A stretch of DNA of 64,000 bases from Clostridiales bacterium (GCA_022508505.1 JAFLVC010000011.1:1-64000), one strand, 5' to 3'. Counted from the first letter of the stretch, positions 34,595 to 45,514 are shown. Numbers and translations are program-made. Notes: generated by a model from the sequence alone, not told the origin.

Positions 34595-35137
34595 TTACAT
34601 TAGAGGAATGGTTGCGAGGTATTCTACGTCGGTGCGGTCCTTGGCGTCGCCCTCGGCGAGGACGAACGCGCGGCACACGACCTCGCCGCCCGCTTTTTCG
34701 GCGAGAGCGCACAGCGCGGCATTTGCGGCGCCCGTACTAATCACGTCGTCGACGACGGCGACCTTTTTGCCGCGCAACAGGTTGACGTCGTGGGCGGAAA
34801 GGTACAGCGTTTGCTTTTCCTCCGTCGTTATCGTCTTGACGTCGACCGAAATGCCGTCCTGCATGTACAGTTTTTTGCTCTTGCGCGCAACGGCGTACAT
34901 GCTATGGCCGAGCTCGCGCGCCATACAATGCGCGAGCTGCAAGCCCTTGCTCTCCGCCGTGAGAATTACGTCGGGAGCATACTTTTTCACCCTTTCCGCG
35001 AGCTTCTTTGCGCAATGCTCTGTAAGCTCGACATTGCCGTGCAGGTTGAAAAAGCATATCCCGACGCCCGAAGGTAACTTCATTACGGGAAGCTCTTCCA
35101 CCCTGCCGCAAATGTCTACTTTGTAGAATTTATCCAT
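34595..35137 (-). CDS. Adenine phosphoribosyltransferase-like enzyme
   Basis: A 180-residue type I phosphoribosyltransferase with the PRPP-binding loop VAVVDDVISTGAA and a preceding TAESKGLQLAHCMA flexible-loop region. The general plan is that of Apt/Xpt purine salvage enzymes. The base specificity cannot be decided from the sequence. The gene starts 6 bases after the stop of the giant surface protein gene, with which it may share a transcript. Confidence 0.8.
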   Translation of the reverse strand: MDKFYKVDICGRVEELPVMKLPSGVGICFFNLHGNVELTEHCAKKLAERVKKYAPDVILTAESKGLQLAHCMARELGHSMYAVARKSKKLYMQDGISVDVKTITTEEKQTLYLSAHDVNLLRGKKVAVVDDVISTGAANAALCALAEKAGGEVVCRAFVLAEGDAKDRTDVEYLATIPLM

Positions 35138-35143
35138 GTGTTT

Positions 35144-38100
35144 TCAGCCGTTGTCTTTCTTGCTCCAGCGCGCGTAAAGCGGCAGGTCGTCAGAAAGCTC
35201 AAGTTCCGAGCCGTCCGTTATCTTTTGGCCCGCCTCTTTGTCGGTGTACCAGCCGTCAAACTCGTACTCGTCGCTGCTGTCGGTGGGCTCAGGGAGGTCG
35301 CACAAATCGCCGTCGGCGTAGAACTGCGACTCAAACGATTGACTCTTATTACCGTTAAAGTCTTCGGGATAGTTGAGGTCGAACGACACTTCGAAAAGCT
35401 GTGCCCAATGCGCATAGAGCACGATGTCTTTGGTGCCGACGGTTATCGTTTCCGCGCACTTTTTGTCCGTGCCCTGATTCTGCTCATTTTCAAACCAACC
35501 CTCGAACCTGTAACCTTCGCGAGTGGGCGTCACCATGGTGTGCATGACGAACGTATCGCCTGTCTTCATCTGCACGGACAGCGTATGTACGCTTCCGATA
35601 GTGCCCTCGCCCGCATTGAGCGTAACCGTGTAGAGAACTTCCTTCCATACGGCGGTGAGAGTCGTGTCATTGTCTGTTATCGTTACCTTTGTATCCTTGG
35701 TTACGACGTTGCCGGACGCGTCATGCCATTCGACGAAGGTGTAGCCCGGTCTCGTCGCGGTTACGTCGGCGAGAATTGCGTACGTTCCGTCGTAGGTTAC
35801 TCGTACCGTGGCGGTGTTCGTAGGCGTACCATCGGCGTTTTTGACCGTTACGGTCGCGCCGGTGCCGCCGCTAAGCGTTACGGTGTACTCATTTGCCGTC
35901 CAGTAGGCGTACAGCGTGTGGTCATACGCTACGTTAAAGGCCTTATTGGCTTCGATGAGCGCGCCCTCATTGTTCGTAATCTGCTTGCCGCCGCCGTTGG
36001 GCTGGGTGTACCAACCGCCGAATGCATAGCCTGCGCGAGTGGGCTTGGAATTACCCATAGCGGGATACTCGGTATCGTACGCGACCTTATACTGCTTCGT
36101 CTGGCTATCGCCGAGCGTACCGCCTGCGGGATCGAGCGTTACGGTATACGTCTCGGCAATCCACCTTGCAAAGAGGGTATGGGCTCTCGCGGTCTCTACA
36201 TGGTCGGTTGCATTTACTTTTTTGCCTGTAGCACCGTCGGAATCGGTTGCGGTTGTGTACCAGCCGTCAAACTTATATCCGACTCTCGACAGCACGGGCA
36301 GTGCGCCGTACTCGGCGGCGTATGTAACGGTCTTGGTCTTTACGAAATCGTCAAGCTCAACGCCGTTGCCGTCGAACGTCACTACGTATGTTTCTGCTGT
36401 CCACTGCGCGGTAACCGTTTGAGGATCGGCGGGAACGGTCCTATTGGATGTTATGCGCTGAGGGCCGGAGTACCAACCCGCAAAGGTGTAGCCTTCGCGC
36501 GTGGGTTCAACATCCGGCAGGACGTAAGCTTGACCGAATGTTTCGGTTACGGTCTCCTTGTCTGCCTGACCGACCTTGCCGCCGCCGTAATTGAACTCGA
36601 CTTGGTATGTCTTGGCTTGCCACTTGGCGTAGACGGTGGAAGAATATCCGGGGAGACTTCCCGTCGCTTGTTTCTCGCCTTCCTTATCGAAATACCAGCC
36701 TTTGAACTCATAGCCGGTGCGCTCGGGAGTATGGCTGCTGTCGCTCGGGATATTGGCATACGTTCCGTTATACGCTACGTTTGCCGTCGTGCTGTCCAAA
36801 GTTGCGTCGGGAGCGTTTTTGTCGAGATAGACAGGAACCGTGCTGCTGCTGAAGCTAACGGCGTAAATCTTGCTCATCGTGGTAGACGCGCTGTTAGACG
36901 CCGAGCCGTTGCGCGACTGATATTGCACCGTGAACTGTGCAGTCGAAGTTGCGGCCATGCCGAACGTGATTACGACGCGCTCCGCCGCCTTCGCCCTGAT
37001 AGTTTGCGAAAGATTTACCGTCGCCGACGAATAGCCGGAAACGACATATTCCGTCGTGCCGTACGGACTTACGGAGCCCACCGTTTCATATGCCTCTACT
37101 TTGACATAGGCAACGACTGACGAAATATAGCCGGTGGAAGGACGGAGCGTCAAGCTGTAAGGATACTTGTAGTCGTTGTCTTTGCTCGCGATCCACTCGG
37201 AAACAAAGCCGTGCACAGTCTGGTTTTGCGCATTGCCGGAGGAGGGCTTGTATGACACCCACTTTTTGGACGTTGCGACCGTAACCCTCTCGTTGGTGAC
37301 GGTGAACGCGTCGCCCTCCATGCGCGGCGAAATCGAGATTTTAATCGAATACTCGCCGTCTATATCAAAGGTGCTTGTGAGGTCGCGCACGCTGTAGACA
37401 ATCTTGACGGTCTGCTCTTGAGAATCTGTTACATCCGCGGCGGTGATTATGATATTTGCGCCGCTGTTGGCAGAGCTCAGATATTCGCCGAGGTCTTGCA
37501 CTTCGACGTCCAATATGTCGAGGCCGTGCTTTTCGGTCATGGACACGCTGAGCGATCCGCCCGCGATAAGGTCGACGGGATGGGTGTCGTCGTTGCTGCT
37601 CGCCGCGGGATTGAGCACGACGGCTACGTCGGGATGAATCGCTCCGACAGCGACAGAGCCTTTACCGAAATACTCGACTGAGCTACCGGTAAACGAGATG
37701 ACAAACTCGAGCTCGACAACCGCGGGATCGTTTTCACCGGGCTTCTTAACATTTATCGTCTTTTCGATTGCAAAGTGAGCGTCAGCCGTGCCGTTGGAGC
37801 GGTCGATAATCCACACGAACGAAGTGTACGTGCGCGCCTTGACCTCGATTATGCGCGGCAACTCCGCGAGCTCTTGCGGGAGCTTGGATGCAAGCGCAGT
37901 TGTGATATAATCCTTAAGATAGACGTCGGGATACTTATTCTGATCATTGCTCCACTCTACCGTTTTCACCTCGGCCATAAAGCCGTTGAGCGCTATTGTA
38001 ACATCATCGCCGCCGAACGACATTCCGGCATACACGCCGGTCGTCATTGTAACGGTGGGTTTAAGTATAACGTTGACTCCCGAAACCGCAAGGCTCTCAT

Positions 38101-41100
38101 GGAGCGTTACCGCACGTCCCGCTACGGAAACGACGTCCTGTATTGTCTTGTCGATGCCCGGTATCTGCGTAGTGCCGTTGGCGAGCTCGTACGATACCGT
38201 GTACTTGTCGGTGCTCTTGATGCGGTCCGTGTACTCTGCGGTGTCGTTTGTATTGAGCGAGACCGCCGTATACACGTCGTAGCTGCCGTGTTGTGCCGAG
38301 ATCGACACGCCGGACACGGCGTTGGCTTTGGGCACTACGAAGATGTAGTACGTGCGAACGATTTTCTTATCGACGTTTATGCCGCTGCCGGAAAGGATTG
38401 TCGCCGTGACGGTCAGAGTGAACGTGCCGCCCGCGCGAGTTGTTTTGCCTTCTGGATCTTTTACGGTCAGCGAGTTGTCGGTAGTGCCGTAATCGCCTGC
38501 GGTATAGCCGTTCGGCGCTTTGAACTCGTACTTGTATTCGACACTGTTAAAGTGATACGTGTGGCCTTCGCCCACCGTTACGGAAGAAAGCTCAAATACG
38601 CCCGCGAAGCTGAGTGTTTCGCCGATAGCGATTGTAGTGGAATTATCCTTCCACTTCGCCGTGTTTTTGATAACCATGTCGGGAAGCGGAATGCCGACTA
38701 TGATAATCGACTTTTCGAGCGTGTAGCTACCGATAAGGGCGCCGTCCGTGATTTTTACGGTAATGAGAACGACTATTCTCTGATTTTCGGCGTTGTTCTT
38801 TTTGGGAGTAAGAACGCCCGTGCTTTCCACAATATCCGCATAATCGCCGCCGTCGACTATTTCGTAAGACACCGTGTATGCACCGACGAATTTCTTATCT
38901 TGTTCGACGGTCGCGCCGAATTGCGCCGTCTCGTCGGGCATTATTTCGGTGACATCCGTGCCGCCCTTCTTGACGGTGGCCGTGATTTCCGGTTCGGTCG
39001 CCGTAAGCTCGAGAGTGAGCGTATCCATGTAATACGTTCTGCCGCCGACGACAATCGAGCTGCTGACAGTGAACGTAGTAACATGCTCGGCGGTGAACAC
39101 GACGTAGAACTTGTTGCCGCCCGCGCTTTGAACCGTCACTTTGCCGCCGTCGGGCGTTACGTTGCCGCCGTACAGAACCTTGATGTCCGAAGCGGACACG
39201 TCCACACCGACTGTCGACGCGTCGATATCGTACCTTATCTTGCGCGCTTTGACCGCAGTGCCGCCGCCCACAGGCGTGCCGAAGTCAATCTCGAGCTTGC
39301 CCTTGTTGCCGGAAAGCTCAAGCGCCTCGCCGTAGCTACCTCCGCCGTCGGTGGAAACGCTAAGCGAACTCGTCGCCATGCCGCCGTAATTAAAGGTTAT
39401 ATTCCTTGTCGCGGTGGTGGTCTTGCCGTACGCTTCGGCTTCGACTGCAATCGTGGCCGTGCCGAACTTGTTGTCGATTGTTATTTCCGCGCTGTCCGAG
39501 CTGAACGCGCCGATAGAAACTATTCCCTTTCTGTCGCTTGCGGAATACGTCCAATCGCCGCTCTCGTACCAGCCGAGCGCATTGACGTCTGTCGTGACGA
39601 TACGGACGTAGTACTTGGTGTCCGCGTCGTAAGTGACCTCGACGGGCTCGTTGCTGTCGCTGCCTGCAAGCTTTTTCTGATCGTTGCTCTTTTCGCTGTA
39701 TATCTCGAACTTGAGCTCGTCATACTGCCAATCGAGTCCGAGCGTGATTGTCTGTGTGACCGCGAAGCTTGCGCCGCCCTCAACCGTCGCACTCGTGCCG
39801 TCGTTGGAGTACGTAATCTTAACGGTGAACGAATAGGTCTTATCTGCGGCGTACTCGCTGCCGTCAAAGATGTGGCTGCGGTTTACCTTGACGTTGACCT
39901 TTTCGGAGCCCTTGGTGTCCGTCTTTACAACGGTGAACATGTCGCTGTCGTAGCTTGCGATATCAAACGTGTACGAAAGACCGGTGTAGTTTCTTACGGT
40001 TGCAGATATGTCTGACTCCTCGTTCTTTACGACGTTAATCTCGTCCTTGCTCGTAGAAAGCTGAGGCTTTTCGAGCGCGACGATATTGACCCTGTACGTG
40101 CTCTTTACGGTGTTTATTCCGTCCGCCGCCGACACGTCGAGCATAACCTCGCCCGCGCCATTCGGCACGAGAATCTTGCCGTTGGCGGTGAGGCTTGCGC
40201 TCCTCGGAGTCAAGGTGATTATTGTCGTTTCGGGAGCGGCGACGCCTGCAAAAGGCGTGCCGACCGTAATGAAGTTCGTGAGGTCGAGCTGGGTGTACGC
40301 GCCGCTTTGTGCATAGTAAAGCGTGATCGTGTCGTCGCTCATAATGCCGCCGAGGACGCCCGATACGGTTACGCTCGATATGGCAATTGTGTATTCGATA
40401 TCGACGTCGATGTAGCGGAGTTCTTCACGGCCTGCGTCGTAGAACTCGGCGCGGTAGTACAACGTGCCGCTGTACGACGACGGCTTGACAAACGTAATCT
40501 TGCCGTATTGATCGATTTTGGCGACCGCGTCTTCGCCGGTCATTTCGGACGTGCGGGCACTGCTATTATACAGCTTATACGTTACGGTTTTGCCCGACGG
40601 CTCGTTCGTTCCGCGGTTGACGACGCGCGCGGGAAGAGTGAATATATCGCCCGCCGTCTTTACGGTGACGCTAGCGTCGCCCGACCTGCCGTTGACCTCG
40701 GCGTTGGTGACGTCGAGATAGTCGCCGCCCTTTTCGAGCTCGATCTCTTCCGAGGATGTCGTAACGGTTATGGGTGCGTAATAGGTCTTGCCGCCGTAGG
40801 TCAAGCCGAGATAATATTTGCCGCTCAGTACAGTGTTCTTGACGGTGATTGAGAACACGCCGTTCTCGCCGCTCACTCTTACGTCGCCTACGTACGTCGA
40901 GTACGTGCCGTCGCCGAGCGTGTAAATCGCCGCCGTGACTTCGCTAATCAGCGCAGACGAGGGCTGCAAGCTTACATTGCCGCCGTTGTATTTGATTTGT
41001 ACCGACTGAGGCGCTGCGTCGCCGTCCTTGCCGTTCGTCACGAACGAGTACGAGCCGCTGTCTATTGCGTATATGTCGCTCTCGACGGTGATTTTGAACG

Positions 41101-44100
41101 TGACGGTAATCTGACGCGCAGGCATTCTCATGCTGTCGGTGAACGTGACGGTAAACGTCTCGCCCGCTATATTTCGTATTTCGTTCTTGTTGATTGCGAA
41201 CATGAGGTACATGTCGCGCGAGTCCGTGCTGTACGTGAATGTGATGCCGTTCATCGTCGCACCGCTTACCGAAAGTTTGGACAATTTGTATTCAATCGAG
41301 CCGAAGCCGTCGGCGGACGCATAACTGTTGACAGCAAACGGGACTTTGACCGACTTTTCGTCGCTCGCGCTCATGAGAAGCGGGAACTTGATGTCGGTCG
41401 TCTCGCCGTCCTCGCTGTTTTGCGTATTTTGGTCGACGGTGTACGATATTGACGCCACGCCCGTGCCGACCATTGCCTTGGCGTTAACGGTCTGCGCCGA
41501 ATAGCTGAGCTGAATGCGGTCGCCGTCGCCCTCGCCGTCGGCGTACTTCGCGCTCTCGGGAACGAGCTTAACCGAGCATTCCTGTATGTAAACGACGGTC
41601 TCGTCGTCTACGTTGGAGGTTAAAATGCCGTCGGGACCGTTGGTGGTGGAAACGTCATTGCGGAATTCGTATATGCCGCCGCCCTTATATTCGCCGACTG
41701 TGCCGTTGACGAGTGCGAGCTGCAGGTACTCGGGAAGAACGAGCGTCGCCGAAGCGAAGTACACGTACTTGCCGGTGTTTTCTTCCGTTATCCGGACGTA
41801 CTCTATTTTGACGTAGAGCGTCTTGACGTACGGCGACGACGTATCGTCGGTGAACCTACCGAAGTCGAGCTCGGTGAGCGCCCTGTCACAGCTCGCGTCT
41901 TGATAGAGCCCGATGCTCTCAATGGGACGTGCGCTGTTCTTGACGGTTACTTTGACCAACGTAGGCGTACCAGACGCGTCCTCTTTGTAAATCGATATGC
42001 CGGAATAAGTATCGCCGTTTTCGTTGATAACGTCGGGCCCGACAAACGTAATGGACGTGTATGCGTCGCTCTTGGTATTGCCCTTGACGTCTTTGAACTT
42101 GTCGCCGTCCAGCTGCGACAAGCCGATGGTCTGAGGTGCGCGGATATACACGCCCTCTGTCTTGGAAAGCGTCAACGACTTGTCGGAAACTATGATCTTC
42201 TCGCCGCCGTTCATTATTATTCCGGAGACGAAAACCGCGCCGCTCTCGCCCTGATTGAGCTCGTAAATGTAACCTTGAGCGTCCTTAGCGACTTCTTTTA
42301 CATAATCATTGTCCTCATAGAGCGCAACACTGTCGACGTGGCGAATAATGTCGTACGTGCGGTAGCACTCGTAAAGCTCTTGAACGACGTGCGACCTCGG
42401 GCAAAGCTTATACGTTATGCGTATCTTGTCGAGCTTGATTCCGGCTTCGTACGCAATGAGGAAAGGATCGCCTACGGCATATATTTCATTGCCGTTGAAC
42501 TTAAACACCTGCTTGTACTCGCCGCTCGACATGACGCGGAAGGTCCTGTTATTGCCGCTGCCTATCTCGTCGAAGTCGACGTATTCCCCGCCGTAATAAT
42601 ACGCGAGAGTAAATTCCCATTCCGAGGAGGAAAGAGCATTGGTCGTTTCCGGGTATTTGCCCGTGCCCGATACGGTATCGAGCTCGAACAACAAGTCGGT
42701 GCCCGTGTAGTATCTCGGGCTGTTCGGATCGTCGCCGCAACTTATTGACACGATCTCGTTTACGACGTAGACGTTGACCGTAAACGTGCCGATTGTCGCG
42801 CCGCTGCCTAACGCGGTCGCCGTGAGAAGAAGCGTCGCGTGCAAGTCCGTATACTTGCCGTTAAACGTAAGCTCCGATGCAGGTCTTCCGCTGTTGCCGT
42901 TAAAAGACCCGTTCTGCGAACTGTTGCTCTGTATTCTGCCGGTTATGTTGTAAGCGCCCTTGTTGGGCTTTATCAAGTCGTAGAAGTCTATTAAGTCTGT
43001 GAGCGAGCCTTCTTTTTGGACCTGAATGTAAATATCGCATTCGGTATTCGATTTTTTGACAAAATCGCCCGCCCTGCCTTCGGCGGTTACTACCGATCTT
43101 CCGGTTTCTTCATCGACTAAGTTCGCAGCCGTCGCGACCTCCGAAACGTAGAAGCCTATAGTGCGCTCAACATCGGGATCGACCGTCGTAATCGGCAGAC
43201 CTATCTTTGTAAAGTTAAGGTAATAATATGAACCGTTCTCGACCACGCCCTCGTCGCCGATTGTCAGCTTGAACTCTGCCGTACCGGTAAAGTTTTTGGT
43301 TGCCGGAGAGCCCGCGACCGCTTTGACCGTGAAGTTTTCGCTCGTAAATTTGTTTTCCTTGGTGAGCGAAACGTCGCCTTCCTTTTTTAACATCGCCTTC
43401 AAGAAGCCCGTCTCGCTGAGCGTCATGAGGTACGTGTTGCTTATGTATCTGTCCGCCAGCGTGGAAACGTCGGCAGTCTTGGGCGCGGTGAACGTGTAGG
43501 TTACGGTGAGCGTCGCCTCAACGCCTTGAGAAACTGTTATCGCCTTGTTGCCGCCCGCAGCGGACGCCGCCAAAGCCTTGTCGTCATACGTCTGACCTCC
43601 CAAGGATAGGCTCATTACCAAATCGGATTCGCCGCTCGGCGCCAAGACGCTCAAAAGAACGCGACAAGCCGACGCGACTGCGCCCGACGATTCGTCGGTA
43701 ATGGTCAGCGTGCACTGCGATCCCGTGGAAAGTCCGCGGCAGGTCAAGCCGTAATTTTTGATATTATTGGGGCGCGTCTCGATGACGTTGCAGATTGCCG
43801 AGTCCGACGAAGCGATTTTAATCTTATTCTTCCACGATTCGTCTTTTTTGAACTCGTACTTTGCGGCGTTGCCCTCGCCCGTCTTGGTGCACTGAAGCGT
43901 GAACGGCAAGAGCACAACGTGCTTTAAGACGTCATTGTAAGGCGCAACCTCGTTGTACGGCAAGGTGAGCGTGGTGGAAACCTTTATGCCGTCGGCGTCC
44001 TTAGGCACCCTGCCGAGCGACGCGTCCGTCCAGTTCGCCTCGAAAAACTTTTCGGTTACCGGCTTGTCGGTAAAGTATATAGCCTCGATGTAGCCGAGCT

Positions 44101-45061
44101 CGCCCGACGATTGCGCGACTACGTGAAGCGTCGCACGTACTTCGGGGGCCCCCTGACGGTTGACGTTTGCGGTGACGATTATATTGGTCTCGCCCGCAGA
44201 CTTGATCGTAAATGCAAACGTCGAGGCCGTGTAGTTGTAGCTGATGCTGTCGATGACGTTGGTGTTTGAGGACGTCACCCTTACTGCGTTCGATTGGGTT
44301 TCGGAATTTACGGAAATTTCCGCATACTCGTTTTCCTTTACGCCCGCTTTGCCCTTTTGCGTGAACGAGACTACATACTGCGAGTTGTTGCTCGAAGAAA
44401 TGTAAACGGGCAGGTTCAGCTTGTCGCCGTTGATATCGACGTCACGGTTGCCCGTCGTCGCGCCACGGTATCTTGTAAAGAATATGTGCTCGGTCGCCTG
44501 CTCTACCACTGTAAAAGTGATTTTATCGCTTTTTGCCGTGTTCTCCTGTGAAACAGCCGAAACGGTTATCTTCTCGCCGGCATGAGCGCCATTGGGCGTG
44601 AACGTGAAGAAATACGTGTAGCGCTTGACGTCCGAATCGTCAGATCCCGAAACGGCGTCGGCGTTTGCGACCGACTTGCTGTCGGCAATGCCGCTCTTGG
44701 TATCCGCAAACACTGCCGTCGAATCGACCTTTTTGCCGTTGCACTCGATGAGCCATACTATTTCCGCGCTCATCTTGCCTTTGAGATTGATGGTCGCATA
44801 CACAGTGTAAGGCTTACCTACCGAAGCGGTAAGAATGGGATCGCCGTTTTCGTCGATCGACGAAAATAACGTAGTCGATTCGGTAATCCTGACTCCGTCT
44901 ATACTTCCTTCGCTTACTACCGCGCTCGGCTTTAACAAATACAAAACCAACATAGCCGCCGCGGCTGCAAGAAACAGCGCCGACAACACAATCATGATGA
45001 TGACTATTTTCTTGGTTTTTTTAACCGGGGCAAGTTCGATGATCTCGTCCGAAATGGGCAT
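35144..45061 (-). CDS. Giant membrane-anchored surface protein with Ig-like domains and seven InlB-type repeats
   Basis: 3305 residues from the ATG at 45061 (GAGGTG five bases upstream; the track start four codons earlier lacks this). A short cytoplasmic N-terminus (KKTKK) is followed by a single membrane helix at about 18-42, so the bulk should be outside the cell (type II anchor). There is no LPxTG signal. Most of the length is a tandem of beta-rich Big-like Ig domains (for example GETNIIVTANVNRQGAPEVRATLHV). The last 600 residues hold seven Listeria-Bacteroides (Flg_new) repeats with TREGYTFAGWY, RAGYAFGGWYTQ and YARW endings. A role in adhesion or cell-wall contact is likely but unproven. 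Confidence 0.9.
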   Translation of the reverse strand: MPISDEIIELAPVKKTKKIVIIMIVLSALFLAAAAAMLVLYLLKPSAVVSEGSIDGVRITESTTLFSSIDENGDPILTASVGKPYTVYATINLKGKMSAEIVWLIECNGKKVDSTAVFADTKSGIADSKSVANADAVSGSDDSDVKRYTYFFTFTPNGAHAGEKITVSAVSQENTAKSDKITFTVVEQATEHIFFTRYRGATTGNRDVDINGDKLNLPVYISSSNNSQYVVSFTQKGKAGVKENEYAEISVNSETQSNAVRVTSSNTNVIDSISYNYTASTFAFTIKSAGETNIIVTANVNRQGAPEVRATLHVVAQSSGELGYIEAIYFTDKPVTEKFFEANWTDASLGRVPKDADGIKVSTTLTLPYNEVAPYNDVLKHVVLLPFTLQCTKTGEGNAAKYEFKKDESWKNKIKIASSDSAICNVIETRPNNIKNYGLTCRGLSTGSQCTLTITDESSGAVASACRVLLSVLAPSGESDLVMSLSLGGQTYDDKALAASAAGGNKAITVSQGVEATLTVTYTFTAPKTADVSTLADRYISNTYLMTLSETGFLKAMLKKEGDVSLTKENKFTSENFTVKAVAGSPATKNFTGTAEFKLTIGDEGVVENGSYYYLNFTKIGLPITTVDPDVERTIGFYVSEVATAANLVDEETGRSVVTAEGRAGDFVKKSNTECDIYIQVQKEGSLTDLIDFYDLIKPNKGAYNITGRIQSNSSQNGSFNGNSGRPASELTFNGKYTDLHATLLLTATALGSGATIGTFTVNVYVVNEIVSISCGDDPNSPRYYTGTDLLFELDTVSGTGKYPETTNALSSSEWEFTLAYYYGGEYVDFDEIGSGNNRTFRVMSSGEYKQVFKFNGNEIYAVGDPFLIAYEAGIKLDKIRITYKLCPRSHVVQELYECYRTYDIIRHVDSVALYEDNDYVKEVAKDAQGYIYELNQGESGAVFVSGIIMNGGEKIIVSDKSLTLSKTEGVYIRAPQTIGLSQLDGDKFKDVKGNTKSDAYTSITFVGPDVINENGDTYSGISIYKEDASGTPTLVKVTVKNSARPIESIGLYQDASCDRALTELDFGRFTDDTSSPYVKTLYVKIEYVRITEENTGKYVYFASATLVLPEYLQLALVNGTVGEYKGGGIYEFRNDVSTTNGPDGILTSNVDDETVVYIQECSVKLVPESAKYADGEGDGDRIQLSYSAQTVNAKAMVGTGVASISYTVDQNTQNSEDGETTDIKFPLLMSASDEKSVKVPFAVNSYASADGFGSIEYKLSKLSVSGATMNGITFTYSTDSRDMYLMFAINKNEIRNIAGETFTVTFTDSMRMPARQITVTFKITVESDIYAIDSGSYSFVTNGKDGDAAPQSVQIKYNGGNVSLQPSSALISEVTAAIYTLGDGTYSTYVGDVRVSGENGVFSITVKNTVLSGKYYLGLTYGGKTYYAPITVTTSSEEIELEKGGDYLDVTNAEVNGRSGDASVTVKTAGDIFTLPARVVNRGTNEPSGKTVTYKLYNSSARTSEMTGEDAVAKIDQYGKITFVKPSSYSGTLYYRAEFYDAGREELRYIDVDIEYTIAISSVTVSGVLGGIMSDDTITLYYAQSGAYTQLDLTNFITVGTPFAGVAAPETTIITLTPRSASLTANGKILVPNGAGEVMLDVSAADGINTVKSTYRVNIVALEKPQLSTSKDEINVVKNEESDISATVRNYTGLSYTFDIASYDSDMFTVVKTDTKGSEKVNVKVNRSHIFDGSEYAADKTYSFTVKITYSNDGTSATVEGGASFAVTQTITLGLDWQYDELKFEIYSEKSNDQKKLAGSDSNEPVEVTYDADTKYYVRIVTTDVNALGWYESGDWTYSASDRKGIVSIGAFSSDSAEITIDNKFGTATIAVEAEAYGKTTTATRNITFNYGGMATSSLSVSTDGGGSYGEALELSGNKGKLEIDFGTPVGGGTAVKARKIRYDIDASTVGVDVSASDIKVLYGGNVTPDGGKVTVQSAGGNKFYVVFTAEHVTTFTVSSSIVVGGRTYYMDTLTLELTATEPEITATVKKGGTDVTEIMPDETAQFGATVEQDKKFVGAYTVSYEIVDGGDYADIVESTGVLTPKKNNAENQRIVVLITVKITDGALIGSYTLEKSIIIVGIPLPDMVIKNTAKWKDNSTTIAIGETLSFAGVFELSSVTVGEGHTYHFNSVEYKYEFKAPNGYTAGDYGTTDNSLTVKDPEGKTTRAGGTFTLTVTATILSGSGINVDKKIVRTYYIFVVPKANAVSGVSISAQHGSYDVYTAVSLNTNDTAEYTDRIKSTDKYTVSYELANGTTQIPGIDKTIQDVVSVAGRAVTLHESLAVSGVNVILKPTVTMTTGVYAGMSFGGDDVTIALNGFMAEVKTVEWSNDQNKYPDVYLKDYITTALASKLPQELAELPRIIEVKARTYTSFVWIIDRSNGTADAHFAIEKTINVKKPGENDPAVVELEFVISFTGSSVEYFGKGSVAVGAIHPDVAVVLNPAASSNDDTHPVDLIAGGSLSVSMTEKHGLDILDVEVQDLGEYLSSANSGANIIITAADVTDSQEQTVKIVYSVRDLTSTFDIDGEYSIKISISPRMEGDAFTVTNERVTVATSKKWVSYKPSSGNAQNQTVHGFVSEWIASKDNDYKYPYSLTLRPSTGYISSVVAYVKVEAYETVGSVSPYGTTEYVVSGYSSATVNLSQTIRAKAAERVVITFGMAATSTAQFTVQYQSRNGSASNSASTTMSKIYAVSFSSSTVPVYLDKNAPDATLDSTTANVAYNGTYANIPSDSSHTPERTGYEFKGWYFDKEGEKQATGSLPGYSSTVYAKWQAKTYQVEFNYGGGKVGQADKETVTETFGQAYVLPDVEPTREGYTFAGWYSGPQRITSNRTVPADPQTVTAQWTAETYVVTFDGNGVELDDFVKTKTVTYAAEYGALPVLSRVGYKFDGWYTTATDSDGATGKKVNATDHVETARAHTLFARWIAETYTVTLDPAGGTLGDSQTKQYKVAYDTEYPAMGNSKPTRAGYAFGGWYTQPNGGGKQITNNEGALIEANKAFNVAYDHTLYAYWTANEYTVTLSGGTGATVTVKNADGTPTNTATVRVTYDGTYAILADVTATRPGYTFVEWHDASGNVVTKDTKVTITDNDTTLTAVWKEVLYTVTLNAGEGTIGSVHTLSVQMKTGDTFVMHTMVTPTREGYRFEGWFENEQNQGTDKKCAETITVGTKDIVLYAHWAQLFEVSFDLNYPEDFNGNKSQSFESQFYADGDLCDLPEPTDSSDEYEFDGWYTDKEAGQKITDGSELELSDDLPLYARWSKKDNG

Positions 45062-45092
45062 AATACACCTCATGTTACAGTATTACCGATAT

Positions 45093-45121
45093 ATGATACA
45101 CTAAAACACTGCAAATGTCAA
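45093..45121 (-). promoter_or_regulatory. Promoter of the giant surface protein gene
   Basis: On the minus strand TTGACA, 17 bases, TATCAT, about 30 bases before the ATG. The AT-rich 480-base region up to the marR gene (45062-45542) otherwise holds an inverted repeat, the marR promoter and no credible gene. Confidence 0.82.
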
Positions 45122-45321
45122 TATCATATACCAGAAAATTGCCTTTATTTTAGCTGAATTTAAATTTATTGCGTTTACTAAATTATTCAATTTGCGGCGA
45201 CAATAATCGAGAAATTTCAATTATATTGGAAATTGATTTCGATTATCACCTGTTTTAGGTCGCAAGTGGTCAATACTCAAAACATAATAAAATTTATTTT
45301 AGTCATGTTTAAATATTATTT

Positions 45322-45348
45322 TTAGCAGTCTACATATAACACTGCTAA
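45322..45348. promoter_or_regulatory. Candidate operator: 8-bp inverted repeat TTAGCAGT...ACTGCTAA
   Basis: A perfect 8-bp inverted repeat with an 11-base centre lies between the divergent surface-protein and marR genes. Its size suits a dimeric winged-helix protein such as the neighbouring MarR. It is about 225 bases from the giant gene's promoter and about 140 bases upstream of the marR promoter. Confidence 0.4.
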
Positions 45349-45484
45349 CACTTGACGCACGAGAGCACTAACTTTTATATCCGTCAAATGTGCGCGGAAT
45401 GTGGCACTTTCACGCTTATTCGACAGCAAAAACACGGAACAATCGTCGCAAAACCGTTCATTTTTAAAAATGGCGTAAAACCGA

Positions 45485-45514
45485 TTGACAAAGGAGCATA
45501 TAATATGATAGAAT
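45485..45514 (+). promoter_or_regulatory. Promoter of the marR gene
   Basis: TTGACA, 18 bases, TAGAAT, about 28 bases before the ATG at 45543. Confidence 0.65.

Noticed and set aside
35138-40015. Long plus-strand ORFs of 660 and 746 residues
   Set aside because: They are antisense to the giant surface protein and read as arginine- and valine-rich nonsense without ribosome-binding sites.
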